A stretch of 34,700 nt of DNA from Actinomycetota bacterium (GCA_030603185.1 JAUVYG010000010.1:1-34700); one strand, 5' to 3'. Counted from the first letter of the stretch, positions 24,383-33,405 are shown. The notes: a model not told the origin generated them from the sequence alone. Numbers and translations: made by a program.

Positions 24383-25899
24383 CGGACAAAGCCGACCTCC
24401 CCGAGATAGTCATCGATCGAATGACCGAGAGCGATCTGCACCAGGTCATTCGGATAGAACGAGCCTCCTTTCCCACCCCTTGGACAATCGAGCTGTTCCA
24501 TAGCGAGCTCACAAATCCGCTCTCGAGATACTGGGTGGCGCGATCCGAGAACAAGGTTGTCGGATATATCGGGATCCTGGTCGTGCCCGCTGACGGACAG
24601 ATCACCACATTCGCGGTCAATCCTGATCACAGGCTGCAGGGAATCGGGACCAAGTTGCTCGAATTCGCCCTCTCGGTCGCTGTCAGCTGGGGATTGAGCG
24701 CTGTCACGCTAGAGGTTCGAGAAACCAATCTTGAGGCACAAATTCTCTACAGAAGCTTCGGTTTCGAGGAGCTTGGGCTGCGAGAAGGTTACTACGCCGA
24801 GATCAACGAGAACGCAGTGGTCATGGGAGTCGCCAATCTACAGGATCCAAAGGTGTGGTCTCGTTTCCACAAAGAAGAGTTGTTGGGACAGCAAAGGGAA
24901 CTGATACTCAGCGTAGAGACCTCCTGTGACGAGACGTCGCTCGCGCTTATGCGCGGAGGTGTTGAGGTCATCGCCTCCCTGGTCTCATCCCAGATAGAAC
25001 TGCACACCGAGTACGGAGGCGTGGTCCCCGAACTGGCAGCGCGCAGACACCTCGAACAACTCAACCCTCTTTTGGATGAGCTGATGAATGATGCCAAGGT
25101 GAGCTGGTCTGACATTGATGCCGTTGCTGTAACACTGGGCCCCGGACTGGTTATCGCTCTTCTGGTAGGAGCGGCAGCCGGAAAGGCGATTGCGTTCGCC
25201 AACGGTGTGCCTTTGATCGGACTGAACCATCTCGAAGGCCACATCGCCGCAAACTACATCTCTCATCCCCACCTAGAGCCGCCAGCGCTGGCCCACTTGA
25301 TGTCCGGCGGCCACACCATGCTCATCCATATGAAAAATAAGGGTGACTACGAGGTGATTGGCCAGACGGTGGATGACGCGGTCGGCGAGGCGTTCGACAA
25401 AGTCGGAGCTATGCTCAACCTTGGATATCCCGGAGGACCCGCCATAGACAGGTTGGCCGCAAATGGAGACCCAACCGCTTACCCACTTCCCCGAGCGATG
25501 GCTCACTCCAAGAACTATGACTTCAGCCTCTCCGGCCTAAAGACCGCGGTGAGAACACTGATCGAAAAAGAGGAGAAGCGTGGCGTGATCATAAACGTCC
25601 CAGACCTCTGCGCATCATTCCAAGCAGCAGTGTTCGACGTTCAGATAGCAAAGGCTCTAAAGGCCGCTAAGGCTCTTGGCCTTAAAGACATCCTGCTATC
25701 AGGAGGAGTCGCCGCCAATACCTATCTGCGAGCCCAATACTCGATCCGTGCAAAAGAAAAGGGCGTCAAGGTCTATGCGCCGCCACTCTCACTTTGCACG
25801 GACAATGCCGTAATGATGGGAGTAGCAGCGCACTGGAAGTACGTAGAACAGGACTTCATCAACTACGAGGCTGCAGTCGATCCGAACATGAAGCTATAA
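24379..25899 (+). CDS. tsaD: RimI-TsaD fusion: N-acetyltransferase joined to t6A transferase
   Basis: 506 residues in one frame. Residues about 8-152 are a GNAT acetyltransferase of the RimI type, with the acetyl-CoA loop in NPDHRLQGIGTKLL (81-94) and the terminal LYRSFGFEELGLREGYY; RimI acetylates the N-terminus of ribosomal protein S18 or related targets. Residues about 173-506 are TsaD: LILSVETSCDETS, the metal ligands H284 and H288 (NHLEGH) and D475 (CTDNAV), and LSGGVAANTYLR. TsaD transfers the threonylcarbamoyl group to A37. GGAGGGAGC precedes the ATG. rimI is often the neighbour of tsaB and tsaD; here the two are fused. Confidence 0.95.
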   Translation: MTDKADLPEIVIDRMTESDLHQVIRIERASFPTPWTIELFHSELTNPLSRYWVARSENKVVGYIGILVVPADGQITTFAVNPDHRLQGIGTKLLEFALSVAVSWGLSAVTLEVRETNLEAQILYRSFGFEELGLREGYYAEINENAVVMGVANLQDPKVWSRFHKEELLGQQRELILSVETSCDETSLALMRGGVEVIASLVSSQIELHTEYGGVVPELAARRHLEQLNPLLDELMNDAKVSWSDIDAVAVTLGPGLVIALLVGAAAGKAIAFANGVPLIGLNHLEGHIAANYISHPHLEPPALAHLMSGGHTMLIHMKNKGDYEVIGQTVDDAVGEAFDKVGAMLNLGYPGGPAIDRLAANGDPTAYPLPRAMAHSKNYDFSLSGLKTAVRTLIEKEEKRGVIINVPDLCASFQAAVFDVQIAKALKAAKALGLKDILLSGGVAANTYLRAQYSIRAKEKGVKVYAPPLSLCTDNAVMMGVAAHWKYVEQDFINYEAAVDPNMKL

Positions 25900-25903
25900 G
25901 GGT

Positions 25904-26041
25904 CTAGGCGTTCCAGACCATTGCTGGCACAGCGGAGTGCTCATGGTCGTCACCGTCATCGTGGTCATCGCCTTCGCCACCTGAACAGCCAGCCGCAATC
26001 AGCACTCCGGCGAACATGAGAGCTAGTAGCATCTTTTTCAC
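25904..26041 (-). CDS. Tiny His/Asp-rich lipoprotein
   Basis: 45 codons, starting at GTG 26041 with AAGGAGG 8 nt upstream; an ATG two codons earlier (26047) is only 2 nt from the SD and less likely. The product begins KKMLLALMFAGVLIAAGC, a lipoprotein signal with lipobox IAAGC (Cys19). The mature part is only about 27 residues and contains a run of Asp and His (GDDHDDGDDHEH), suitable for binding divalent metal. It resembles the linker of the lipoprotein at 31498. It lies tail to tail with rimI-tsaD (4 nt between stops) and head to head with the antiporter gene. No family known to me. Confidence 0.7.
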   Translation of the reverse strand: MKKMLLALMFAGVLIAAGCSGGEGDDHDDGDDHEHSAVPAMVWNA

Positions 26042-26103
26042 AGTCATTACCTCCTTATTCCTAGCTACTATCGGAATCCTGGCCTCTAAGGTTTACTGAA
26101 CGG

Positions 26104-27219
26104 ATGGAAACTCTTACCCTGCTGATCGTTGTGGCCTCAATCCTGCTGGCCAGCATGGTCGCGGTCGAACTTGGGATATCCGTCGCGATCGTCGAGATAC
26201 TGCTCGGTGTTGTTGGTGGCAACTACTTCGGGATCGAGTCGGTCTCGTGGCTTGAAATTCTAGCCGGACTTGGAGCGATGGTCCTGGTGTTCCTGGCTGG
26301 CACCGAGATCGATCTCCCATCCCTCAAGGGCCGGTGGAAACAGACGGCCTTACTGGGCGGCTCCTCTTTCTTCCTGCCTCTTATCGGAATGACCGTCCTG
26401 CTCGGTGTAGTGATAGGTTGGCAGTTCGAAGCAGCCCTATTGGGCGGCATCGTACTATCCACCGCCTCGGTGGCGATCACCTTCACAGTCTTGACAGAGT
26501 CTGGGTTGTTGGACCACCCGACCGGCAAGTCGCTGATAGCCGCGACCTACCTGACCGACCTGTTGGCTGTGATCGCACTGTTCCTGATATTCATCGAGGT
26601 GACTCCGGACTTCATCATCTTTGTCGTAGGGTCCGTCGCTATCGTGGCTCTCGCTCCCGTTCTGGCGGGCAAGTTCTTTCGCAGGTACGGCAATCGAGTG
26701 GTAGAGCCCGAGATCAAAGCGGTCATCTTTATGTTGGTGCTCTTAATGGTCCTCGGAGAGATGGGAGCCGCGCAGGCGGTCCTTCCCGCGTTCCTGCTAG
26801 GCATCGCTTTGTCCGGTCACTACTTCCACCACAGACTAGAGAAGGACCGCCTACGCGTAGTGGCCTTCGCATTCCTCACCCCCTTCTTCTTCTTTAAAGG
26901 AGGACTGAACATCTCACTGAACGCGCTCTCATCCTCACTCGGTATCATTGCCGCGCTGTTTCTCGCAAAATCCGTGTTCAAAGCTGTCGCAGTCTATCCG
27001 ATCGCCCACAGGTTCATGGAGCGGGACGCCATTTACACCACCTTAATACTCACGGCCGGGCTTACATTCGGAACCATCGGTGCAGTATTCGGAGCAGAGG
27101 CCGGGATAATCGACGGGTCCCAGTTCTCGATCCTGATGGGGGTCGTATTACTCACAGCGATCGTCCCAGCGGTTCTTGCACAACGACTTTTTTCTCCCCA
27201 GGCTGTGGACAAACACTAG
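26104..27219 (+). CDS. Monovalent cation/proton antiporter, CPA2 family
   Basis: 371 residues, almost all membrane, with about 11-12 helices. Family segments are VEILLGVVGGNYFG, the helix GAMVLVFLAGTEIDL, ALLGGIVLSTASVAITFTVL and ATYLTDLLAVIALF, where the Asp is the likely proton or cation site. No C-terminal TrkA-N domain is present, so this is the short Kef-like or NapA-like form. The ion (Na+ or K+) is not shown. No SD; TAAGGT lies 11 nt before the ATG. The last codons overlap a DnaA-box-like sequence, probably by chance. Confidence 0.88.
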   Translation: METLTLLIVVASILLASMVAVELGISVAIVEILLGVVGGNYFGIESVSWLEILAGLGAMVLVFLAGTEIDLPSLKGRWKQTALLGGSSFFLPLIGMTVLLGVVIGWQFEAALLGGIVLSTASVAITFTVLTESGLLDHPTGKSLIAATYLTDLLAVIALFLIFIEVTPDFIIFVVGSVAIVALAPVLAGKFFRRYGNRVVEPEIKAVIFMLVLLMVLGEMGAAQAVLPAFLLGIALSGHYFHHRLEKDRLRVVAFAFLTPFFFFKGGLNISLNALSSSLGIIAALFLAKSVFKAVAVYPIAHRFMERDAIYTTLILTAGLTFGTIGAVFGAEAGIIDGSQFSILMGVVLLTAIVPAVLAQRLFSPQAVDKH

Positions 27220-27277
27220 CCACAGGGCACAGATGAGCCACTACCTGCAGGAGCATCGCTGAGCCGCCCCTCTAGCC

Positions 27278-27319
27278 TGTGGATGCTGTGGACAAATCTG
27301 TTGAAAACTTTGTGAAAAA
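27278..27319 (+). repeat. Cluster of DnaA-box-like nonamers upstream of groES
   Basis: Four same-strand nonamers resemble the reverse of the DnaA box (TGTGNAWAA): TGTGGATGC (27278, two mismatches), TGTGGACAA (27287, one), TGTTGAAAA (27299, one) and TGTGAAAAA (27311, none). The last three are spaced exactly 12 bp apart. A further TGTGGACAA is at 27204 inside the antiporter gene. The remaining part of 27220-27330 shows no gene. Confidence 0.45.
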
Positions 27320-27331
27320 TCAAACTCCTAC

Positions 27332-27361
27332 TTGATATTCCTCCCGATTCTTGGCTAAATA
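27332..27361 (+). promoter_or_regulatory. groESL promoter
   Basis: TTGATA (27332-27337) and TAAATA (27356-27361) are 18 nt apart. The start point would fall at the left edge of the CIRCE operator, so repressor binding would block it. Confidence 0.45.
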
Positions 27362-27366
27362 CATCC

Positions 27367-27393
27367 TTGGCACTCTAATGAGGTGAGTGCTAA
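27367..27393 (+). promoter_or_regulatory. CIRCE operator (HrcA binding site)
   Basis: TTGGCACTC, nine bases, then GAGTGCTAA: the CIRCE inverted repeat with a single change from the usual TTAGCACTC. It lies 48 nt before groES. HrcA repression of groESL, relieved by heat, is expected. Confidence 0.95.
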
Positions 27394-27441
27394 TTCAAGT
27401 ACATCTACCTGCGTGAAAGCGCAAAAGGAAAGGAGGCAAGC

Positions 27442-27729
27442 ATGGGCATCAAGCCACTTGCAGACCGTGTAGTCCTAGAACCTGTGGAAGAAGAGACCGT
27501 AACAGCGTCAGGGCTGGTTCTTCCCGACACAGCTAAAGAAAAGCCACAGCAGGGCAAGGTTATCGCTGTTGGACCAGGAAGTCTGGACGACAACGGCAAT
27601 CGTTCCGCTCTCGAAGTCAAAGAGGGTGACATCGTCATCTATCGCAAGTACGGCGGTACTGAAGTCAAGCAGGACGGTACCGAGTACCTGATCGTAAGCG
27701 AGGACGACATCCTCGCAATAGTCGACTAG
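27442..27729 (+). CDS. groES: Co-chaperonin GroES
   Basis: 95-residue subunit of the heptameric lid of GroEL. Normal length and motifs: [12 protein letters not shown] at the N-terminus, the mobile loop ([18 protein letters not shown]), and [24 protein letters not shown] precedes the ATG. Regulated through the CIRCE element upstream and co-transcribed with groEL, whose ATG is 25 nt away. Confidence 0.98.
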   Translation: MGIKPLADRVVLEPVEEETVTASGLVLPDTAKEKPQQGKVIAVGPGSLDDNGNRSALEVKEGDIVIYRKYGGTEVKQDGTEYLIVSEDDILAIVD

Positions 27730-27733
27730 TTAA

Positions 27734-29396
<1,663 letters not shown>

Positions 29397-29398
<2 letters not shown>

Positions 29399-29437
29399 CA
29401 ACGGTTCAACCGTTGTTCCCCGCCACGTGAACGTGGC
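29397..29437 (+). repeat. Two tandem hairpins directly after groEL
   Basis: AACAACGG/CCGTTGTT (29397-29417, loop of 5, beginning inside the stop codon) and GCCACGT/ACGTGGC (29422-29437, loop of 2). Neither is followed by a U tract. They may protect the 3' end of the groESL mRNA or assist the terminator that follows. Confidence 0.7.
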
Positions 29438-29441
29438 TGAT

Positions 29442-29477
29442 AAAGCCCGGGTCGAGCACTGCTCGACCCGGGCTTTT
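29442..29477 (+). terminator. Rho-independent terminator of groESL
   Basis: A perfect 17-bp inverted repeat (29442-29458 and 29460-29476) whose GC-rich stem ends in CTTTT. Very strong stem; it closes the groESL operon. Confidence 0.93.
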
Positions 29478-29550
29478 GCCGTTCTGCAGCCGTCCAATAA
29501 TTGCGATAGGATACTAGGGCACCCCTAATGACCATGAAAAGAAAGCTTTG

Positions 29551-30861
29551 ATGTCTGAAGACAGCAACGAGAACCCGCCAGTAGATCCACCCGAATCCAC
29601 TGAAATAGCTCCTAACGACACCGATATGAATCCCGACGAGCCTACTGAACCACCGAACAAGGTAGGCGGCACCTCCCCCTGGACCATCCTGATGGCAGGG
29701 TTCATCGGCGCACTTATCGGAGTGATCGTGGGTGCCTTCGTCACCACATCGATCATTCAGCAGATGCTTCCGAGCAATCTGCTTCGAACATCTGAACGCC
29801 CCACCGACACCTCGGTCGAGGGGCTGACCGCCGCCTCGGGGATCGTCATCGATGTGGCCGAAAAGGTCTCATCATCCGTGGTCAATATCAGCTTCATGAA
29901 CGAGGGTGACTTTTCACTCGGCGGTCAGGGTTCGGGCGTCATATTCCGCAGTGACGGCTACATCCTCACCAACGCACACGTGGTAGTGGACGCCACAGAG
30001 ATCGTGGTCACCCTCCCCGGTGGCGAAGACGCGGTCGGAGTCCTTCTCGGACTCGACGTTGACAACGATATCGCAGTTGTAAAAGTGGATCGCACCGGAC
30101 TACCGGCCGCGACATTCGGCACCGCCGCAGACCTTAGAGTGGGCGAATTGGCTGTGGTCGTGGGCTCACCATTCGGCCTAGACCTCTCGGTGACCGCGGG
30201 TGTCATAAGCGCGCTGTCTCGAAATGTCAGCGCCTCAGATTCGAACACTCCCCTTAAGACATTGACCAATCTGATTCAAACGGACGCCTCTATTAACCCT
30301 GGTAACAGCGGCGGCGCACTGGCCAACCACGAAGGCAAAGTCGTCGGTATCAATACTCTTATATTCACTACCAATGGAAGTGGACAAGGTATCGGGTTCG
30401 CCATTACTTCAGACCATGCGCTCAAACTTGCCGAAGAGATCATCGAGACCGGTACTACCACGGCGCCATATATCGGCGTCTGCATCTCAGACGTAGACCC
30501 TGCTGAATCCGAGAGGCTGGGGGCTAGCAAGGGTGCTCATATCACTCAAACCCTCGAGGGCAGTCCCGCAGAGGACTCGGACCTTCAGGCTGATGATGTG
30601 ATAACGCTTGTGGACGAAGTGGCCATAGGCGGAGCATCCGAATTGATCGCCGAGGTCCGCAAGCACTCTGTGGACGATGTTCTCGAGATCGACTTTGCCC
30701 GCGAAGGTGAGTCGCTGGATACCACCGTCACGCTTGGTGACAAGCCAGAAGATGGTCCGGTCTGCTCCAACTTCTTCAATGACCTACTGGATGATGACGA
30801 GGACGGTACGCCTGACGCGCTGGATAACGACGGGATCGAACTTCCACCTAATCACCCCTAG
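29551..30861 (+). CDS. HtrA/DegP-like membrane-anchored serine protease with PDZ domain
   Basis: 436 residues. A Pro/Asp/Glu-rich cytoplasmic tail (1-40) precedes one helix (about 44-70) and an extracellular S1C trypsin-like domain with the catalytic triad H143 (TNAHVV), D173 (VDNDIAV) and S253 (NPGNSGGAL). A PDZ domain follows (about 315-400). The protein ends in an Asp-rich segment DDDEDGTPDALDNDG, which looks like a calcium-binding thrombospondin type 3 loop and is unusual for this family. Such proteases degrade misfolded envelope proteins. ATG 29551 is chosen over TTG 29548. Its place behind groESL fits protein quality control. Confidence 0.92.
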   Translation: MSEDSNENPPVDPPESTEIAPNDTDMNPDEPTEPPNKVGGTSPWTILMAGFIGALIGVIVGAFVTTSIIQQMLPSNLLRTSERPTDTSVEGLTAASGIVIDVAEKVSSSVVNISFMNEGDFSLGGQGSGVIFRSDGYILTNAHVVVDATEIVVTLPGGEDAVGVLLGLDVDNDIAVVKVDRTGLPAATFGTAADLRVGELAVVVGSPFGLDLSVTAGVISALSRNVSASDSNTPLKTLTNLIQTDASINPGNSGGALANHEGKVVGINTLIFTTNGSGQGIGFAITSDHALKLAEEIIETGTTTAPYIGVCISDVDPAESERLGASKGAHITQTLEGSPAEDSDLQADDVITLVDEVAIGGASELIAEVRKHSVDDVLEIDFAREGESLDTTVTLGDKPEDGPVCSNFFNDLLDDDEDGTPDALDNDGIELPPNHP

Positions 30862-30862
30862 G

Positions 30863-30871
30863 TAGTATGCT
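30863..30871 (+). promoter_or_regulatory. -10 elements for a leaderless DUF6941 transcript
   Basis: Two overlapping candidates, TAGTAT (30863-30868, 9 nt before the ATG) and TATGCT (30866-30871, 6 nt before it). No SD is present ahead of this gene, which agrees with a leaderless mRNA. No -35 box seen. Confidence 0.4.
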
Positions 30872-30877
30872 TCTTAA

Positions 30878-31264
30878 ATGCGAAACACTCTTGCACTAGT
30901 TTGCGACTCAGCCAATATGACCGCCGACGGAAAACTCAACATCCTCGGGGTCTTTTCTGAGGTCAGGGCTCACCGATTCCCTGCTACCCACGCGACGATG
31001 ACCATTGTGCTCAAGTTCAACAACATATTGGGGGACGAAGGAGAAATGCTCCTTACCGGAAGGTTCTTGGACTCTGATGGGGGCGAGACAATCACGCCGA
31101 TCAAAATGCCGGTGAATCTGGGTCAGGGGCATGATGAGGCAGTATCGATCATTAACATCTCAAGTCTGGAATTCCCTGGTGTGGGCGACTACTGCTTTGA
31201 GATCAGCTCCGGAGAAGAGTACCTAGCTTCGGTCCCCATCAAGGCTCGATCCATAGAAGACTAG
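30878..31264 (+). CDS. DUF6941 family protein
   Basis: 128 residues, predicted mostly beta strand, with the family opening ALVCDSANMTADGKLNILGVFSEV and a conserved FPATHATMTIVLKF. Soluble, no signal peptide. Function unknown; the fold may be a small C2-like or immunoglobulin-like sandwich, but this is a guess. The ATG lies 16 nt after the HtrA-like gene with no SD. The opposite-strand terminator at 31262-31305 overlaps its stop codon. Confidence 0.82.
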   Translation: MRNTLALVCDSANMTADGKLNILGVFSEVRAHRFPATHATMTIVLKFNNILGDEGEMLLTGRFLDSDGGETITPIKMPVNLGQGHDEAVSIINISSLEFPGVGDYCFEISSGEEYLASVPIKARSIED

Positions 31265-31305
31265 AAAAAAGAACGGCCTGGGTCGTTCGCAATCGACCCA
31301 GGCCG
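31262..31305 (-). terminator. Rho-independent terminator of a short minus-strand transcript
   Basis: Perfect 12-bp stem (31274-31285 and 31294-31305, CGGCCTGGGTCG on the plus strand) with an 8-nt loop. On the minus strand it is followed by TTCTTTTTTCTA; on the plus strand there is no U tract. The only candidate gene it can serve is the small ORF at 31316-31402. Confidence 0.8.
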
Positions 31306-31315
31306 CCTGTTCAGG

Positions 31316-31402
31316 TCACCGACCGCATCCAGCACACCAGCCATTTGCAGTAAGACCGTCCGACTTGTCGTACTTTAGCCAATTCCTTAGCTCTCTAAAC
31401 AA
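31316..31402 (-). CDS. Small peptide of 28 residues with CxxC motif, unknown
   Basis: TTG start at 31402 with GGAG 9 nt upstream, an open frame of 28 codons and TGA at 31316-31318, followed 11 nt later by a minus-strand terminator. The N-terminal half is basic and amphipathic (MFRELRNWLKYDKSDG) and the C-terminus reads NGWCAGCGR, a Cys-x2-Cys motif. A metal site, a redox pair or a precursor peptide are possible; no family recognised. It is divergent from the lipoprotein at 31498, with a 95-bp spacer. SD and terminator support it, but the short length leaves doubt. Confidence 0.5.
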   Translation of the reverse strand: MFRELRNWLKYDKSDGLTANGWCAGCGR

Positions 31403-31422
31403 TCAATTTATCTCCAAATACT

Positions 31423-31451
31423 GTGACAACTCGACCACAAAGGGATATGAA
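31423..31451 (+). promoter_or_regulatory. Promoter of the His/Asp-rich lipoprotein gene
   Basis: GTGACA (31423-31428; 5 of 6) and TATGAA (31446-31451; 4 of 6) are 17 nt apart. The start point would be near 31458, giving a leader of about 40 nt with the GGAGG site. Confidence 0.45.
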
Positions 31452-31497
31452 TAAGGTTAATCGGAGAAATTAAGCAGCTTACCTATCTGGAGGATGT

Positions 31498-32004
31498 ATG
31501 AAGAAGTTCTGGTTCTTGCTCGTGGCGATCCTGGTGCTCTCACTGGGTCTGATCGCAGCCGGTTGTCCAGCAACTGACGACAACAGCAATGGTACCGAGG
31601 CAGAAGAGCATGACGATGACCACGATGACGACGACGAGGACGAACATGATGACGATGATTCGAATGAATCAGCGGATTCTGACGCAGATACCACAGGTGC
31701 ACCTTCCATCTCGATAACCGTCCCCGAGAGCGGAAGTGAAGTCGCTGGTCCGGACGTTGAAGTCACAACCGAGGTCGAGGCATTCGAGGTCGTCAACAAG
31801 CCTGGCGAGGAAGCAGCGGAGGGCGAAGGCCATATTCACTGGAACGTGGATGGTGGACTCGACACTCCTACCTATGAGGCTGAGTTCACCGTTACTGACC
31901 TTGGAGCCGGTGAACACACGATCCAGGCAAAGCTACACAACAACGACCACACCCTCTACGAGGGAGCTGACACAGCAGAGGCGACAATAACCGTTACCGA
32001 GTAG
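31498..32004 (+). CDS. Lipoprotein with His/Asp-rich linker and DUF4399-like beta domain
   Basis: 168 residues. Signal sequence with lipobox LIAAGC (Cys23). Residues about 34-66 are almost only Asp, Glu and His (EEHDDDHDDDDEDEHDDDD), a likely divalent-metal-binding linker. A beta-rich domain follows (about 68-168) with GEGHIHWNVDGG and AGEHTIQAKLHNNDH, conserved His-containing loops that resemble DUF4399-type domains. GGAGG stands 4 nt before the ATG. Surface metal capture or buffering is plausible, not shown. The acid-rich linker and the tiny lipoprotein at 25904 look alike. Confidence 0.82.
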   Translation: MKKFWFLLVAILVLSLGLIAAGCPATDDNSNGTEAEEHDDDHDDDDEDEHDDDDSNESADSDADTTGAPSISITVPESGSEVAGPDVEVTTEVEAFEVVNKPGEEAAEGEGHIHWNVDGGLDTPTYEAEFTVTDLGAGEHTIQAKLHNNDHTLYEGADTAEATITVTE

Positions 32005-32041
32005 CGTATTCGGGGCCCAAAAAGGCTCTGAGGCGAGCTCG

Positions 32042-32071
32042 TTGACATAGGTATTTCGCGGGTGATAGGAT
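32042..32071 (+). promoter_or_regulatory. Promoter of the guaB3-guaA leader
   Basis: A perfect TTGACA (32042-32047) and TAGGAT (32066-32071) are 18 nt apart. Transcription would start near 32078 and pass through a structured leader into guaB3. Confidence 0.6.
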
Positions 32072-32081
32072 TAGCCAATTT

Positions 32082-32124
32082 ACCGCATAGAAATGTTGAG
32101 AGGCCGGTTTTGACCGCATAGAAA
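32082..32124 (+). repeat. Two 12-bp direct repeats in the guaB3 leader
   Basis: ACCGCATAGAAA occurs at 32082-32093 and again, identical, at 32113-32124 (31 bp apart). A small hairpin CGGT/ACCG spans 32105-32116. They lie between the promoter and the terminator, so they are transcribed and could be binding sites or alternative pairing partners. Confidence 0.65.
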
Positions 32125-32130
32125 GAATCT

Positions 32131-32190
32131 AAGACCCCCAGACGCCTAGCGAGGCACAAAGCCCTGCTAGAAGCGCTGGGGGTCTTTCTT
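32131..32190 (+). terminator. Terminator or attenuator upstream of guaB3
   Basis: An 11-bp stem AAGACCCCCAG/CTGGGGGTCTT (32131-32141 and 32176-32186), extended inside by CGC/GCG and CTAGC/GCTAG pairs, is followed by TTTCTTTC. It sits 110 nt after the promoter and 45 nt before guaB3. It may end a small RNA, end the lipoprotein mRNA, or act as an attenuator. Confidence 0.8.
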
Positions 32191-32234
32191 TCAAAGCGAC
32201 TCGAACCCAAAACAGAGAGGAGCGAATCAGGCAC

Positions 32235-33395
32235 GTGGAAGAGATTCAAATAGGAATGGGAAAGTCCGCGCGACGAGCATACGGTTTTGACGATATCGCC
32301 ATCGTTCCGAGCCGACGAACTCGCGACCCGGAAGACATCGATATTTCTGCCAATCTCGGACCGATCAAGCTTGATTTGCCCATGCTTGCTTCTGCGATGG
32401 ATGGTGTTGTCAGCCCAGAGACCGCCATATCCATCGGTAAGCTAGGCGGAGTCGGAGTCCTGAACCTAGAAGGTATATTCTCAAGGTACGAGGACGCTGA
32501 CGAGGTACTAGAAGAGATCGCGGCCGCAGGCAATGAATCGGCCACCCGAGTCATGCAGCGGATCTATGACAAACCACTTCGTGAAGACCTGATGGTCAAG
32601 CGAATCAAAGAAATAAAGGCATCCGGGGTCACCGTAGCGGCCTCCCTCACACCTCAGAGAGTGCAGCAGCACTATCAGCTCGCACTGGACGCTGGCCTTG
32701 ACCTACTGATCATCCAAGGCACGGTCGTAAGCGCCGAGCACGTATCAACAGTGGTAGAGCCCCTGAACATCAAGAAGTTCGTTTCCGAACTATCGATTCC
32801 TGCAGTCGTAGGCGGCTGCGCATCGTACTCTACGGCCCTCCATCTCATGCGTTCCGGCGCGGTCGGCGTGCTTGTCGGGGTCGGTCCTGGTGCTGCATGC
32901 ACCACCAGAGGTGTTCTGGGTATCGGCGTTCCTCAAGCAACCGCTATTGCAGACGCGGCGGCAGCTCGCATCCGTCATCTTGAAGAGACCGGCGAGTATG
33001 TGAACGTGATCGCTGACGGTGGAATGCGCAACGGGGGCGACGTATCAAAGGCAATCGCCTGTGGCGCTGACATGGTCATGATCGGCTCTCCTCTGGCCAA
33101 GGCCAAAGAAGCTCCGGGTCGTGGATATCACTGGGGAATGGCCACATTCCACCCGACTCTTCCAAGAGGAACAAGAGTCAAGACCGCGACCATCGGAACT
33201 CTGGAAGAGATTCTGATCGGGCCGGCTCATGAGAATGACGGGTCACTAAACCTGATGAACGCACTTAAGACTTCTATGGCGACCACCGGCTACGAGAACA
33301 TCAAGGCCTTCCAAAAGGCCGAAGTGATGGTCGCTCCCGCGCTGCAGACCGAAGGCAAGCAGTTGCAGCGCTCCCAGCACGTCGGCATGGGCTAA
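32235..33395 (+). CDS. guaB3: GuaB3 family IMP dehydrogenase-related protein
   Basis: 386 residues of a (beta/alpha)8 barrel without the paired CBS domains of classical GuaB. The catalytic loop reads [31 protein letters not shown] with the active-site Cys, followed by [12 protein letters not shown] and [19 protein letters not shown]. The N-terminus [24 protein letters not shown] is typical of GuaB3, which is found in actinobacteria and cyanobacteria. GTG start with AGAGGAG 12 nt upstream. It lies directly before guaA, so a role in GMP synthesis or its control is expected, although the GuaB3 reaction is less well established than that of GuaB. Confidence 0.94.
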   Translation: MEEIQIGMGKSARRAYGFDDIAIVPSRRTRDPEDIDISANLGPIKLDLPMLASAMDGVVSPETAISIGKLGGVGVLNLEGIFSRYEDADEVLEEIAAAGNESATRVMQRIYDKPLREDLMVKRIKEIKASGVTVAASLTPQRVQQHYQLALDAGLDLLIIQGTVVSAEHVSTVVEPLNIKKFVSELSIPAVVGGCASYSTALHLMRSGAVGVLVGVGPGAACTTRGVLGIGVPQATAIADAAAARIRHLEETGEYVNVIADGGMRNGGDVSKAIACGADMVMIGSPLAKAKEAPGRGYHWGMATFHPTLPRGTRVKTATIGTLEEILIGPAHENDGSLNLMNALKTSMATTGYENIKAFQKAEVMVAPALQTEGKQLQRSQHVGMG

Positions 33396-33405
33396 GGGGG
33401 CCAAA

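Noticed and set aside
27204-27319. Chromosome replication origin
   Set aside because: DnaA-like boxes occur, but no dnaA, dnaN or gyrB is nearby, most boxes have mismatches, and the spacer also holds the groESL control region. Kept only as a finding.
31285-31367. Alternative minus-strand frames beside the 28-codon ORF (for example an ATG frame running into the terminator)
   Set aside because: They read through the terminator stem or lack an SD; the TTG frame is better supported.
32072-32190. Guanine or PRPP riboswitch before guaB3
   Set aside because: The conserved three-way junction core of purine riboswitches is not found; only repeats and a terminator can be shown.
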